Source of the DNA: Legionella sp.
Lineage (GTDB): Bacteria > Pseudomonadota > Gammaproteobacteria > Legionellales > Legionellaceae
Direction: 5' to 3'
NCBI GenBank assembly: GCA_002786205.1
Contig: PEQM01000028.1
Coordinates: forward strand, 25,641-89,640
DNA length: 64,000 nucleotides
Position 1 is the stretch's first letter; each line of letters starts with the position of its first letter. The position numbers were made by a program, and so were the translations under genes. The notes under the pieces are model-generated. The model was not told the origin of the DNA and did not search any database. It saw only the letters and a program-made list of their open reading frames with translations. Of the stretch, positions 47,903 through 57,143 are shown in pieces.

Positions 47903-50900
47903 TATTTCCTAATCATTGTTTTTATCATATTGAATTGATGAATCACCGGATCACTCCATGGACCAGAAATAGTATAGCTATAGGCGGTAATTTTTTGCAT
48001 GCCCTGATTTATAATCTTACTGGCAACCCATGCTGCAACCCCGGCAATAGGTCCACCGGCTAAAGTAGCAACCACTGGAAGGCTGGCAGTTATATGAGGG
48101 GAAATATTTAAATTCAGATTATAAAATTGTCTTAAAATATCCAGATCACCCGTCATACTTGCATAAGCGACAGGACCATCAATGTAACTGTCTTTAGTAC
48201 TCATAATTCCTTTAGCCAAAGAGAAATTGCCTTTGAATACATCAAAGCTATACCCATCTTTGGATAAATCACTAAAATCGAGTTTTAATCTGCGAGGAAT
48301 AGTTTGCAAACTTAAAATACTTAATAGCTTGCCTAAGCCTAGCTTTTCTTCTGTTTCTTTATTTAAATGTGTAATTCGACCATCATACAGCTGCAAAGAC
48401 AACGCACCATTGATTTTAGCCAAGGAAAAATTGTACAACGCATCATTCCAGCCACCGTTAAAAAACAACTCGCCTCGATTGGCATCCACAACAGGATTAA
48501 TATGCCACTGTTGTAAACTTTTCGCCAGATTATCAATGTGCATTTTAATCTGCATTCTGGTCTGGTGGATGTCATTTTTTGCCGTCCACTGCCCATCTAA
48601 TTGAATTTTATAAGCAGGTGTTTCTATTAAACAATAATCTGTTGTCCATTGGCTGTCTTTGGAATGACTTTTTATGGTGACGTTACCTATCAATACATCA
48701 TCTACTTTCAAATCATCAATACGAAGATTTAAATCAGGAATTTCTTTCGGCTGTAATTGAGGCCTTATCGTATTGTTTCCATTTAATTTTATTTTATCCA
48801 AGTGTAAATAATGAATAAATCCATTGATAGTATGACGCCCCACGTTATAAATTAAATCAGCAACTATTTTCTTTTGTTTAACAAGAAGACTCCATTCCCC
48901 TGATGGCAAAAGAATGCCTTTTACCGATAACTTATCCAAAGACTGTTGAAAAAGACTGAGTTTATTCCAGGAAAAATCAAAAGAAGTAACCGGCGAAGAA
49001 GTTGATGAGGCGTTCTGATCGGAGTTCAATCCTAAAATAGGTTCCCATTCTTCATAATGGTATTCATCTAAAACACCTGCAATCCCTAAGCCTTTGGTTA
49101 GTTTAGTCTCTGGAGCGTGATTTCCAAGATAAATCTGCCCTGATTGAAACGAAATCTCTTTTCGATTGTCCTGCGTGAAAACAAATAACCCTCTAAGCTT
49201 GTTATTGTATTGTGCCTCTATCTGATAAGCAGCTTCTGGTCTTGTATTTGCTTCTATATGAAATAAAGCTTTTTCATTTCCTTTTTTTCCTAATGGATGA
49301 GGAACATTAATAGCCAGTCCTTCAAGAGCGCTGTCTATAGTCAGGCTGCTTTTCCCCGGCACAGAAGTCGTCTTCAAAACTGCATGAAATGGTACAATAC
49401 CTTCTAATAAAGACAATGCAGGCCATTTTAGCTGATCTTTTAGTTCAGCAATTAAAAGACTTCCTTTGATATCATATAAGGTATTGGATAAAGCATTAGT
49501 CTGTATTTGAATGTCTAATGGGCGCTGGAAACTGGTGCCTTTTAAAGAGCCTGAATAAATGCCGCTTTCATTAAAATTCAAAGAACCATTGATATCATCT
49601 ATAGTAACAACATACTTGGGATAATTCAGTTTTATTAAATTGTCATTCAATAACAAGCTGCCTTGAATTAAATTGGTATCATTTTCCGGATATAAAGGAA
49701 TCTCCAAATTTAAATCCAATGCTAACAATCCTTTGATCGACATCATTTTTAATAAACGTAATTTTTCTTGTATGGGCGATGCCAAAATAAAATGCAACAT
49801 TTTATTGGCATTGCTATGAATAATGCTATGAAGTAATAAGGTCTCTTTTCCTTTACCGATGTCTTTAATATTTAAATTCATCTGTCGTATAGGCATACCT
49901 TGAGCATCCCCTTGTACAATATCCATTTCAAAATCACGATTATTGACACGAATAAATCCTTCAATGTCCTTAATCGGCTGCCATTGCGGCGTGATGGTTA
50001 ATCTGCCACCAGTCAGATGGCTCACAATAGAAAACGCTCCTGTCTGATTATCAAAAGGAAAATCAGCGGCCTTGCCTTGTATTTTTATATTGCCTGAAGC
50101 TGCTGAAATTTTTCTTATATTCTGCTGTAGCCAATCAACCAATTGTTTTTTCATATGCTGTTTAGGCAAATACAAAAGCCATTGCTCTACATTTTTTGCA
50201 AAAAAATCGAGATGCAATTGAATAGTACCCAAAGAATCACGACTCACCTGCTCCAATGCACCTTGAATTTTAAGAGTTACATCAGGCTGAATTAAAGCAA
50301 TTTGTTTAATCAGGATATTAAAGCCATCGCCTGCTTTTTTCCATTCCAACACACTATTAATCAAGGTAAAAATCTGAAGCGGATAATGAGGAATTTGAAT
50401 ATAAGTATTTTTGGAATCCAAAGCCAAACGCCCTGCTTGCGGCGACCACTGTAAAGCGCCTGACAAATGGCTTACCGCAGGAATTCTATCCCTGCTTTGC
50501 CAGCTTATATTGTCAAACCGTGTTAAAATTGACTTTAATTGACCTTGCTCAATGGTTGCATGAAAAGACTCCAATAGCCCATCCGGTCGCATCGCCAATA
50601 AAGCTTTTATGTCTTTGCCTTGCAAAAAAGCCAATTGAGTACCTAAAGACTTTAACAGAACGACTTTTGAGAAAATCCTATACGACTGCTCAGCAGTATG
50701 ATGGCGAATCGATATTTGATTTTCAGGCCAAACTGTTTTTTCCAGCTGCAATCTTATTTTATCAGCACTAAAAATCCAGCCTTGCCGATCAGGAGTCCAA
50801 TGCATATTGGCATAAAAATCAGGAATAAATGAATGGTATTTTTTATAATTCCAACTTAATGATTTTAATGACAGTTCCGCTTGCGCTGCTGAAAAATGAT

Positions 50901-51669
50901 TCTGCTTGATATCAAGCCACAATTTCAAAGAACCCTCTCCATTTCCTATACCAATTTCAGGCGAAAACAAAATATTCCATTGCGGTAAAAAAACCTTTTG
51001 GGTTGACAGATACAATCGACCTTGAGTGATTTTATTTTGATCTGAATCAAAATAAAAATCTGCCAAAGCCCTTAATCGAGTTCGCTTTTGTTGTGCCAAA
51101 TAGGCAGAAGCTTTGACTTTATAATGCCCTCGTTGATTAAGCATAGAGGCGTTGATATTGCGGATTGGTATCTTTTTTTGTTGTTCCAAATACAAGTCAA
51201 CAGAAAAATCTCTTACCATTAAGCGCCCTTGCTGAGATAAAGCCAATAATAATGCGGTCAATGAACTGTCTGGATCGATCTTTAATCCATCCATACTCCA
51301 GACATTGGCTTTTTTTCTAAGGGAAAGATGGGCTTTTTTAAGATACAGTAAACCCGGTTTAATAGTTCTATAGCGCAAAGAATTAAACAAATTAATACCT
51401 ACATACAATTGTCCTAATTCAATGATGCTCTGTTTGTTTTGTATGGTTAGCTGTTCAAACTTTAAGACAGGCAGAAACCAATACCAGCCTGTTTTTAATG
51501 ATTGAATTGTCACCGGTTGGCCTATAAATTGCGTCAGGTACGTCTCTACCTGTTGCTTATAATGCTCTGCTAACGGTGTTAGTGAACGAAAAAGATTGGA
51601 TACCACTGCCGCAAAAATAATCAATGCAGCGACAGTCATTCCGGTTTTTTTGAGTAGGCCTGCGCGCAC
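47902..51669 (-). CDS. yhdP: YhdP family AsmA-like protein
   Basis: A 1255-residue protein with one N-terminal membrane helix (MTVAALIIFAAVVSNLF) followed by a long periplasmic beta-rich region typical of the AsmA/TamB/YhdP group. Known YhdP is one of the bridge-like proteins that move phospholipids to the outer membrane. The C-terminal DUF3971/AsmA_2-like region includes YDGRITHLNKE and LASKIINQG-type segments (as AAWVASKIINQGMQK). The start GTG at 51669 lacks a convincing ribosome site; the ATG ten codons in (51639) is an alternative. It lies directly downstream of fleR on the same strand. Confidence 0.88.
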   Translation of the reverse strand: MRAGLLKKTGMTVAALIIFAAVVSNLFRSLTPLAEHYKQQVETYLTQFIGQPVTIQSLKTGWYWFLPVLKFEQLTIQNKQSIIELGQLYVGINLFNSLRYRTIKPGLLYLKKAHLSLRKKANVWSMDGLKIDPDSSLTALLLALSQQGRLMVRDFSVDLYLEQQKKIPIRNINASMLNQRGHYKVKASAYLAQQKRTRLRALADFYFDSDQNKITQGRLYLSTQKVFLPQWNILFSPEIGIGNGEGSLKLWLDIKQNHFSAAQAELSLKSLSWNYKKYHSFIPDFYANMHWTPDRQGWIFSADKIRLQLEKTVWPENQISIRHHTAEQSYRIFSKVVLLKSLGTQLAFLQGKDIKALLAMRPDGLLESFHATIEQGQLKSILTRFDNISWQSRDRIPAVSHLSGALQWSPQAGRLALDSKNTYIQIPHYPLQIFTLINSVLEWKKAGDGFNILIKQIALIQPDVTLKIQGALEQVSRDSLGTIQLHLDFFAKNVEQWLLYLPKQHMKKQLVDWLQQNIRKISAASGNIKIQGKAADFPFDNQTGAFSIVSHLTGGRLTITPQWQPIKDIEGFIRVNNRDFEMDIVQGDAQGMPIRQMNLNIKDIGKGKETLLLHSIIHSNANKMLHFILASPIQEKLRLLKMMSIKGLLALDLNLEIPLYPENDTNLIQGSLLLNDNLIKLNYPKYVVTIDDINGSLNFNESGIYSGSLKGTSFQRPLDIQIQTNALSNTLYDIKGSLLIAELKDQLKWPALSLLEGIVPFHAVLKTTSVPGKSSLTIDSALEGLAINVPHPLGKKGNEKALFHIEANTRPEAAYQIEAQYNNKLRGLFVFTQDNRKEISFQSGQIYLGNHAPETKLTKGLGIAGVLDEYHYEEWEPILGLNSDQNASSTSSPVTSFDFSWNKLSLFQQSLDKLSVKGILLPSGEWSLLVKQKKIVADLIYNVGRHTINGFIHYLHLDKIKLNGNNTIRPQLQPKEIPDLNLRIDDLKVDDVLIGNVTIKSHSKDSQWTTDYCLIETPAYKIQLDGQWTAKNDIHQTRMQIKMHIDNLAKSLQQWHINPVVDANRGELFFNGGWNDALYNFSLAKINGALSLQLYDGRITHLNKETEEKLGLGKLLSILSLQTIPRRLKLDFSDLSKDGYSFDVFKGNFSLAKGIMSTKDSYIDGPVAYASMTGDLDILRQFYNLNLNISPHITASLPVVATLAGGPIAGVAAWVASKIINQGMQKITAYSYTISGPWSDPVIHQFNMIKTMIRK

Positions 51670-51723
51670 AGCTAAAAGAACTCATTAATTGATAAAACCT
51701 TATCACAATAAATATCCTTTCGT

Positions 51724-53031
51724 TTATACAACATATCCCTCTTCTCTCATCTTAGCTAGTTTATAACGCAAGGTACGCTCACTTACACCTAATAATCCAG
51801 CAACTTTTTGCCTGTTGCCTGAGTTTTGTAACAATGTTTGCTCTATTAAATCGTATTCATTAGTTTGTAAATTTTTTGCTCCACTTTTGGTTTCAGATGG
51901 TATCAAGGTTGTCAAATTTAATTGTAAATGATCTGTTTCTATAATACCTTGTGTTTGTAGTACCAGCGCACGTTGAATGACATTATCTAATTCACGTGCA
52001 TTCCCAGGCCAAGAATAAGAAAGCATCAATTTTTGAGCAGAAGAGCTCAAAACAGGAACTACCGGTTCTTTGTTTTGACAATGTTTGCGAATTAAATAAT
52101 TTGCCAAAGGAATGATATCATTTTTTCTTTCTCTTAATGGATGCCATTGTAAAGGAAATATATTGAGGCGATAAAATAAATCCTCGCGAAAACGGCCTGC
52201 TGCAACTTCTTCTTTTAACTGCCGATTCGTCGTTGCCAAAATGCGCACATCCAACTTAATGAGTTTATTCGACCCTATACGTTCAACTTCTTTTTCCTGC
52301 AACACTCTTAATAACTTGGCCTGTAACGCAAGAGGCATTTCACTGACTTCATCGAGCAATAAAGTCCCTTGCTGTGCTTGCTCAAATTTTCCAGGAGTGG
52401 CTTTATAAGCGCCAGTAAAAGCACCCTTCTCATAACCAAATAAAGTCGCCTCTAGCATCTGCTCAGGAATGGCAGCACAATTAATGGCAATAAAAGGTTG
52501 TTTTCGTCGTGGTGAATGATCATGGATAAAATGAGCAAGTACTTCCTTGCCCGTGCCACTTTCACCACTAATCATCACACCAACATCTGACTGCGCCACT
52601 TTTAAGGCCATACTCAATAAAGCCTGACTTTTAGGGTCTTGTGCTATAGGCTTACCTTCATCAAAAGTGAGCGGTGATGGAACATATTTATTTATTTTTT
52701 CTATCAGCAACTGAGCACTAAAGGGCTTTTGCAAATAATCCACAGCACCCTGCCTGATCGCATTGACTGCATCTTCTACGCTACTATAGGCGGTCATGAT
52801 GATAACAGGGATACTCGGTCTATTCTTTTTGATTAAATTCAATAAGTCATTACCATCCAGATTATCCATCCTTACATCAGTCAGCACCACAGCAGGGTGA
52901 TGCAACTCCAATAAAGCCAAAGCTTCCTTACCATCTCGAGCGGTGATGTATGTATGCCCGGCAATAGTCATCGTTTCAGCCAAAGCCTCTCTAAGAACAG
53001 GATCATCTTCAACAATAAGAACATGACTCAT
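51724..53031 (-). CDS. fleR: sigma-54-dependent response regulator FleR
   Basis: A 435-residue NtrC-class activator. The receiver domain has VEDDP and phosphoacceptor D52 in VVLTDVRMDN. The AAA+ domain has Walker A SGESGTGKE, the sigma-54 contact loop GAFTGAYKA, and FREDLFYRLNIFPL. A Fis-type helix-turn-helix ends the protein (NRQKVAGLLGVSERTLRYKL). Placement just after the kinase fleS supports FleR, the class II/III flagellar activator with RpoN. Fifteen bases separate the two genes. Confidence 0.92.
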   Translation of the reverse strand: MSHVLIVEDDPVLREALAETMTIAGHTYITARDGKEALALLELHHPAVVLTDVRMDNLDGNDLLNLIKKNRPSIPVIIMTAYSSVEDAVNAIRQGAVDYLQKPFSAQLLIEKINKYVPSPLTFDEGKPIAQDPKSQALLSMALKVAQSDVGVMISGESGTGKEVLAHFIHDHSPRRKQPFIAINCAAIPEQMLEATLFGYEKGAFTGAYKATPGKFEQAQQGTLLLDEVSEMPLALQAKLLRVLQEKEVERIGSNKLIKLDVRILATTNRQLKEEVAAGRFREDLFYRLNIFPLQWHPLRERKNDIIPLANYLIRKHCQNKEPVVPVLSSSAQKLMLSYSWPGNARELDNVIQRALVLQTQGIIETDHLQLNLTTLIPSETKSGAKNLQTNEYDLIEQTLLQNSGNRQKVAGLLGVSERTLRYKLAKMREEGYVV

Positions 53032-53046
53032 AAGTATCCTCTAATT

Positions 53047-54084
53047 TTAAAATGCTGGAATAGGTTGCTTCCCCGGAATATACAAATTGACCTGGGTCCC
53101 CTCATTAGGGACAGAATCTAGTTGAACAGTCCCACCATGTGCTTTAAGAACAGCATATACTACGGCAAGACCTAACCCCGTTCCCTTGGCTTTCGTAGTG
53201 TAAAAAGGCAAAAATGCCTGAGTTTTTATTTCCTCATTCATTCCTTTGCCATCATCTTCTATAGACAGTTGTATACCTAAATTGTCCATTGATGCAAGTG
53301 TCAGGTTAATATTCTTCGCTTCTGACTGAAGCGCATTAATAATTAAATTCAAAACAGCGCCAAGCAAAGATTCGCTATGAATAAATCCTTTATCATTTAA
53401 TAACTGATTGTTTACTTGCAAATAAGCATCATAAGAATCCACATGTGGTTGAGCACGAGCGATAATTTGTTGACACCACTGCGTCATTTCAACCCAATCA
53501 AGATCAATGGATGTCCCTCTGGCAAATAATAATAAATCTTGAATCTGCTGCTCAATACTTGCATGGCAATCTTGTAAACGATTTAACCAGTTTTGGGAGC
53601 GCACATCCAAATCAGCAAAATGCTGTAAATGATCGGTGTAAAGTATAGCCGAAGCCAAAGGGGTTCTTATTTGATGCGCTAACTGTGCTGTCATGGTTCC
53701 TATTGCTACCAGACGCTTTTCATTCTCTTTTGCTTTTTCGTATTCCCGACTTGCAGTAATATCCGCCAAGGTTATCAAAATGCCTGGCAAACTATCTAAT
53801 GAAGAAATAGCAACATGAACTCGTCTGCCATTAGCTAAGGAGACTTCATGCCCATCATCATCACGAGGAACAAATGCCTTCTGAATAATCTCCAACCACA
53901 AACCGCCAATCAAGCCATAACCTAACATTGCCTCAGCAGCAGGATTCAACCACACAACATAGCCCTGGGAATTCACAATAACCAGTGCAGTGGGCAAACT
54001 AGATAGAATATCCCACTCGGATAAGTCAATTTGCGGTTTAACAGCACAAGTATGGTAATTTGGATAGTGCATAAAGTGCGTCAT
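53047..54084 (-). CDS. fleS: sensor histidine kinase FleS
   Basis: A 345-residue soluble kinase: PAS domain at ~25-115 (LPTALVIVNSQGYVVWLNPA), HisKA with H137 in AHQIRTPLASA, and HATPase with N-box NLIINALQSEA, DDGKGM and GTGLGLAVVYAVL. No membrane helix, as in Pseudomonas FleS. It should phosphorylate FleR to drive late flagellar genes. First gene of the fleS-fleR(-yhdP) cluster. Confidence 0.92.
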   Translation of the reverse strand: MTHFMHYPNYHTCAVKPQIDLSEWDILSSLPTALVIVNSQGYVVWLNPAAEAMLGYGLIGGLWLEIIQKAFVPRDDDGHEVSLANGRRVHVAISSLDSLPGILITLADITASREYEKAKENEKRLVAIGTMTAQLAHQIRTPLASAILYTDHLQHFADLDVRSQNWLNRLQDCHASIEQQIQDLLLFARGTSIDLDWVEMTQWCQQIIARAQPHVDSYDAYLQVNNQLLNDKGFIHSESLLGAVLNLIINALQSEAKNINLTLASMDNLGIQLSIEDDGKGMNEEIKTQAFLPFYTTKAKGTGLGLAVVYAVLKAHGGTVQLDSVPNEGTQVNLYIPGKQPIPAF

Positions 54085-54223
54085 GTGAATGCCTGTATTT
54101 ATGACTCTAACAAATTTCTAATAAAAAAAAAATATGATTGAAATCAATAAAAAAGACAAACACTCTAAAGAGGCTGCTGCTTTACCCTAAAAAATCGCAT
54201 TTACAAGCCGAGATACTACTCAC

Positions 54224-56266
54224 TTATAAAGTAATTACCGTGTCATTTCTAGAGGACAACAGCTGCTCAGTTCTTTCCAACAGGCTATAAAAACTTGCTT
54301 CCGACTTTAATACTGGTTTTTTAATCAATGGCTTAATTTCCTCAATCACCGCTAAAAATTGTCTTTGGAATTTTGCATTATCTGCATCAACAAAAAAATC
54401 TTGATGTATAAGAAGTAATTTATAAAGTGCACGGTTGTATTGCGAGACATTAATTACTTTTTCACTAAAAATTCCCAATTGAAAAGAAAAGTTGATGAAT
54501 GCTTTTTCCATTTTCTTTAACAGCTTGGCTGCTATTGCATAAAACTCAATCTCCTGCGCCAGAAGACAAGACGGTGAATGGAGCCAGACATGATTGATAT
54601 TTTTTAAAAGAAAAATGAGCGCACGATATCCTTTATCATTGCAAGAAACAGTTTGCTGATTGTATTTCTCCAGTATGGAAATTAAACCATAAATTATTTC
54701 AGGCTGACAAAAAAAAGACTGACATTCTGGCTCATTAGGAAATAATGAAGCCAACAAGCATAATGATAAAATCACTACCTCATCATCATTACTTTTCAAA
54801 AAAGGAGCAATAATATTAACGCCCCCTTGATTAACAACAGCTAATCTATATTGAGGATATAATGCTGCAAAGTGGCTTACAATACGCATTGCTCTGAATT
54901 GAATGCAATATTCTGAGCTTTCTAAAAGAGAAAGAAAGCTTAAAATACAAGCTTCCGATGTAAACCATTCGTGACTTGCTCTTAAATCAATAAGTTGCTC
55001 TGCTACCTGAAGCGATAAAGCCAAAATAGATGAGTTTTCTTGTCTTATAAGAGACAATAAGTCTTCTATTTTTTGCGAACGATGAATTTCTTTAACACAA
55101 TTGCTGTGCATGGCTCCAAGAAGATTTATCAAACTTCGTAATGCCAATTCAACCACTTCTTCATTCTTATGTGATATCAGCTCCATCATACATAAAACAG
55201 CTCCCGCTTTGTAAAATGCGATACATGCCGAATTATCTAATGACAAATACCAAAACAAACTCATCGCTCTTGATACTATTTGTTCGTCATCAGCATACAG
55301 TAAGGGCAAGAGTCTGTGTGCGCATTGCGAACCAACCTCACGTCGATGAACATGTCCTTTGCTAACCAGCTCTCTTAGCATATTAAGAGAAAATAATACG
55401 GCATTGTCATTAGAATGATTTAAAAGCTCAAGTAATCTGGAAGTGCCTCCTGCAAGCTGAAAAATCCGAGGGCCAGGCTTGTTTTCATCTGAATATTTTG
55501 CTAATAATTGATACACAGATGCAATCACAAGCGGGTTATCACTCCTTAAAAAAGAAAACAATCGGTCAACACTCGTTTTCATTTCCGAAGTGTACCGCTG
55601 CAGATTTGCTAATGCCAATATGGCTCGTTCTGCAAGAGGTCGCTCTGCATCTAAAAGTCCACTTAATGCAAAAAAAGCATCATCTAATGGAACTTTTTGA
55701 AAGACCAAAGAGGGTTGACTTAAAAAATCCAACCCTGCTTGCAAGGCATTTACATTTTCTCCATGCAAGGCCCGGCAAGAAAAACTAAACTCGCGCAATG
55801 CAATAGTTTCTATCCAATGTAATTCTTTGGCAGTAAACTTTTCATATTTTTCATAGTCTAGCAAAGAAACAAAAGCATACAAATGCCTGGCATCCCAGTG
55901 ATATTGATCGAATAAAATCACCAAATATTCTTGTGGAATACACTGCCCTGAGGCAGGATCCAAAAAGGCACCATTTCTTTTATCATTAAGAGGGTAATCA
56001 TAGATGAGTGCAAGATAAGAGTGATACAGAACTTTAGCGAAAACCCATCCGTTAACTCTATTATTACGATAATCTGTTTTGCTTTTTTTGCACTCGAAAA
56101 TCAAACTGGAAGCCATCTTACGAATCGCTTCATCATCTAATTGTTTTTCTTCTAATAAGGAAAAAAACATCAATAGCTCATCGGCTTTTTTTTCGACAAC
56201 CGAATTATGACTTGATAAAAATAGTCTTAATTCTTCTTTTACTTCTCTAACTGAAGGAATTGTCAT
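54224..56266 (-). CDS. ARM/HEAT-repeat protein of unknown function
   Basis: A 680-residue soluble protein. From ~200 to ~540 it shows armadillo-like repeats: GGTSRLLELLNHSNDNAV, GAVLCMMELISHKNEEVV, GGVNIIAPFLKSNDDEVV and similar helical pairs. Such folds bind peptides or proteins and are uncommon outside eukaryotes except in effector-rich bacteria. The C-terminus LERTEQLLSSRNDTVITL is polar with several Glu, compatible with but not proving a Dot/Icm signal. I start at ATG 56266 (MTIPSV); a TTG at 56362 would add 32 residues. Lies just downstream of the S4-domain gene and upstream of fleS, separate from both by noncoding DNA. Confidence 0.8.
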   Translation of the reverse strand: MTIPSVREVKEELRLFLSSHNSVVEKKADELLMFFSLLEEKQLDDEAIRKMASSLIFECKKSKTDYRNNRVNGWVFAKVLYHSYLALIYDYPLNDKRNGAFLDPASGQCIPQEYLVILFDQYHWDARHLYAFVSLLDYEKYEKFTAKELHWIETIALREFSFSCRALHGENVNALQAGLDFLSQPSLVFQKVPLDDAFFALSGLLDAERPLAERAILALANLQRYTSEMKTSVDRLFSFLRSDNPLVIASVYQLLAKYSDENKPGPRIFQLAGGTSRLLELLNHSNDNAVLFSLNMLRELVSKGHVHRREVGSQCAHRLLPLLYADDEQIVSRAMSLFWYLSLDNSACIAFYKAGAVLCMMELISHKNEEVVELALRSLINLLGAMHSNCVKEIHRSQKIEDLLSLIRQENSSILALSLQVAEQLIDLRASHEWFTSEACILSFLSLLESSEYCIQFRAMRIVSHFAALYPQYRLAVVNQGGVNIIAPFLKSNDDEVVILSLCLLASLFPNEPECQSFFCQPEIIYGLISILEKYNQQTVSCNDKGYRALIFLLKNINHVWLHSPSCLLAQEIEFYAIAAKLLKKMEKAFINFSFQLGIFSEKVINVSQYNRALYKLLLIHQDFFVDADNAKFQRQFLAVIEEIKPLIKKPVLKSEASFYSLLERTEQLLSSRNDTVITL

Positions 56267-56440
56267 TATTTCATACTCAGAAAAATGATAACAAATTCCA
56301 TTTATGATAAATGCGTTATTGGTAATCGTTCCCTTTAGTCCTTGCAACCAATACAGCCCCAAAAAAACTGATTATTGTAGTCTAACTATTTTAATTTTAA
56401 TACATAAACGATGAAATTGCCTTTTTTAGTAACAAAATTA

Positions 56441-56469
56441 GGGCGTGGGGACCAATGGTCAACACGCTC
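56441..56469 (-). terminator. terminator of the S4-domain gene
   Basis: Nested stems GAGCGTG/CACGCCC-type and GACCA/TGGTC form one hairpin; on the minus strand TAATTTTGTT follows. It lies ~46 bases after the S4 gene's stop. Confidence 0.55.
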
Positions 56470-56514
56470 TAGTGAATTTCTCATTTTTTTCCAGGCGGTT
56501 GCTGTATACAAACG

Positions 56515-56733
56515 TTAATCGAAACTCATTTTTAATCGAAAGAGCTTGCCGTTCAATTCAATCGTATCTCCTGAAACCATCTTTTTTCTTTTCTGTTTTT
56601 CTATTTTACCATTTACCAATACAGTGCCTGCAGCTATCATTTCTTTTGCTTCTGCTCCGCTTGCAGCGATACCTTCAAATTTAAGAATTTTAAAAAGCTC
56701 AACCGGTTCTTTATTAATGGATATCTCTTTCAT
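56515..56733 (-). CDS. S4-domain RNA-binding protein (YbcJ-like)
   Basis: A 72-residue protein that is essentially one S4 domain: ELFKILKFEGIAASGAEAKE, then GTVLVNGKIEKQKRKKM and DTIELNG. Matches the small YbcJ/YaaA type thought to bind structured RNA. Monocistronic, ended by the hairpin at 56441-56469. Confidence 0.88.
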   Translation of the reverse strand: MKEISINKEPVELFKILKFEGIAASGAEAKEMIAAGTVLVNGKIEKQKRKKMVSGDTIELNGKLFRLKMSFD

Positions 56734-56834
56734 TTTATTTATTACTCCAATGATTATACGTAGTTACAATATTTTTTTTAAAATAACCAGGATGAGTGGC
56801 TTGATTTAGGTATCCGATTATTTTGATGGATAGT

Positions 56835-56850
56835 TGCCCGCGCGCGGGCA
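56835..56850. repeat. 16-bp perfect palindrome
   Basis: TGCCCGCGCGCGGGCA, GC-rich within AT-rich DNA, abutting the 36-nt repeat and a T-run. It lies in the divergent gap 56734-57143 between the S4 gene and the four-helix protein; the gap holds no gene. Confidence 0.6.
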
Positions 56851-56884
56851 TGACTGGTTTTTTTATCATGTACACAGAGCTTAA
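56849..56884 (+). repeat. 36-nt dispersed repeat, copy 2
   Basis: Ungapped match to 44363-44398 (30/36). Begins CATGACTGGTTTTTTTATCA and ends AGCTTAA. Noncoding, overlapping the end of the GC palindrome by two bases. Confidence 0.6.
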
Positions 56885-57143
56885 AAATAGAAGTATGTTT
56901 AAATGTATTGTATATTGCAATATGGCACATAGTCATATTTAAATTGAGCTTGTCATCTATGCTATTATGCTATGAATGCAGCATGCTCTCTCTTCGCTTT
57001 GACTCAAGCTCGTTATTGAGAGTGTATTCAAGTTTTGCATAGGACAAATACATCCAAACATGTATCAGGAATAATCTGTGTCATTTAATTAAACCCATAG
57101 TGACCACAGCCTGGCAATGAAACTTTTATAAGGTTTTGAATTT

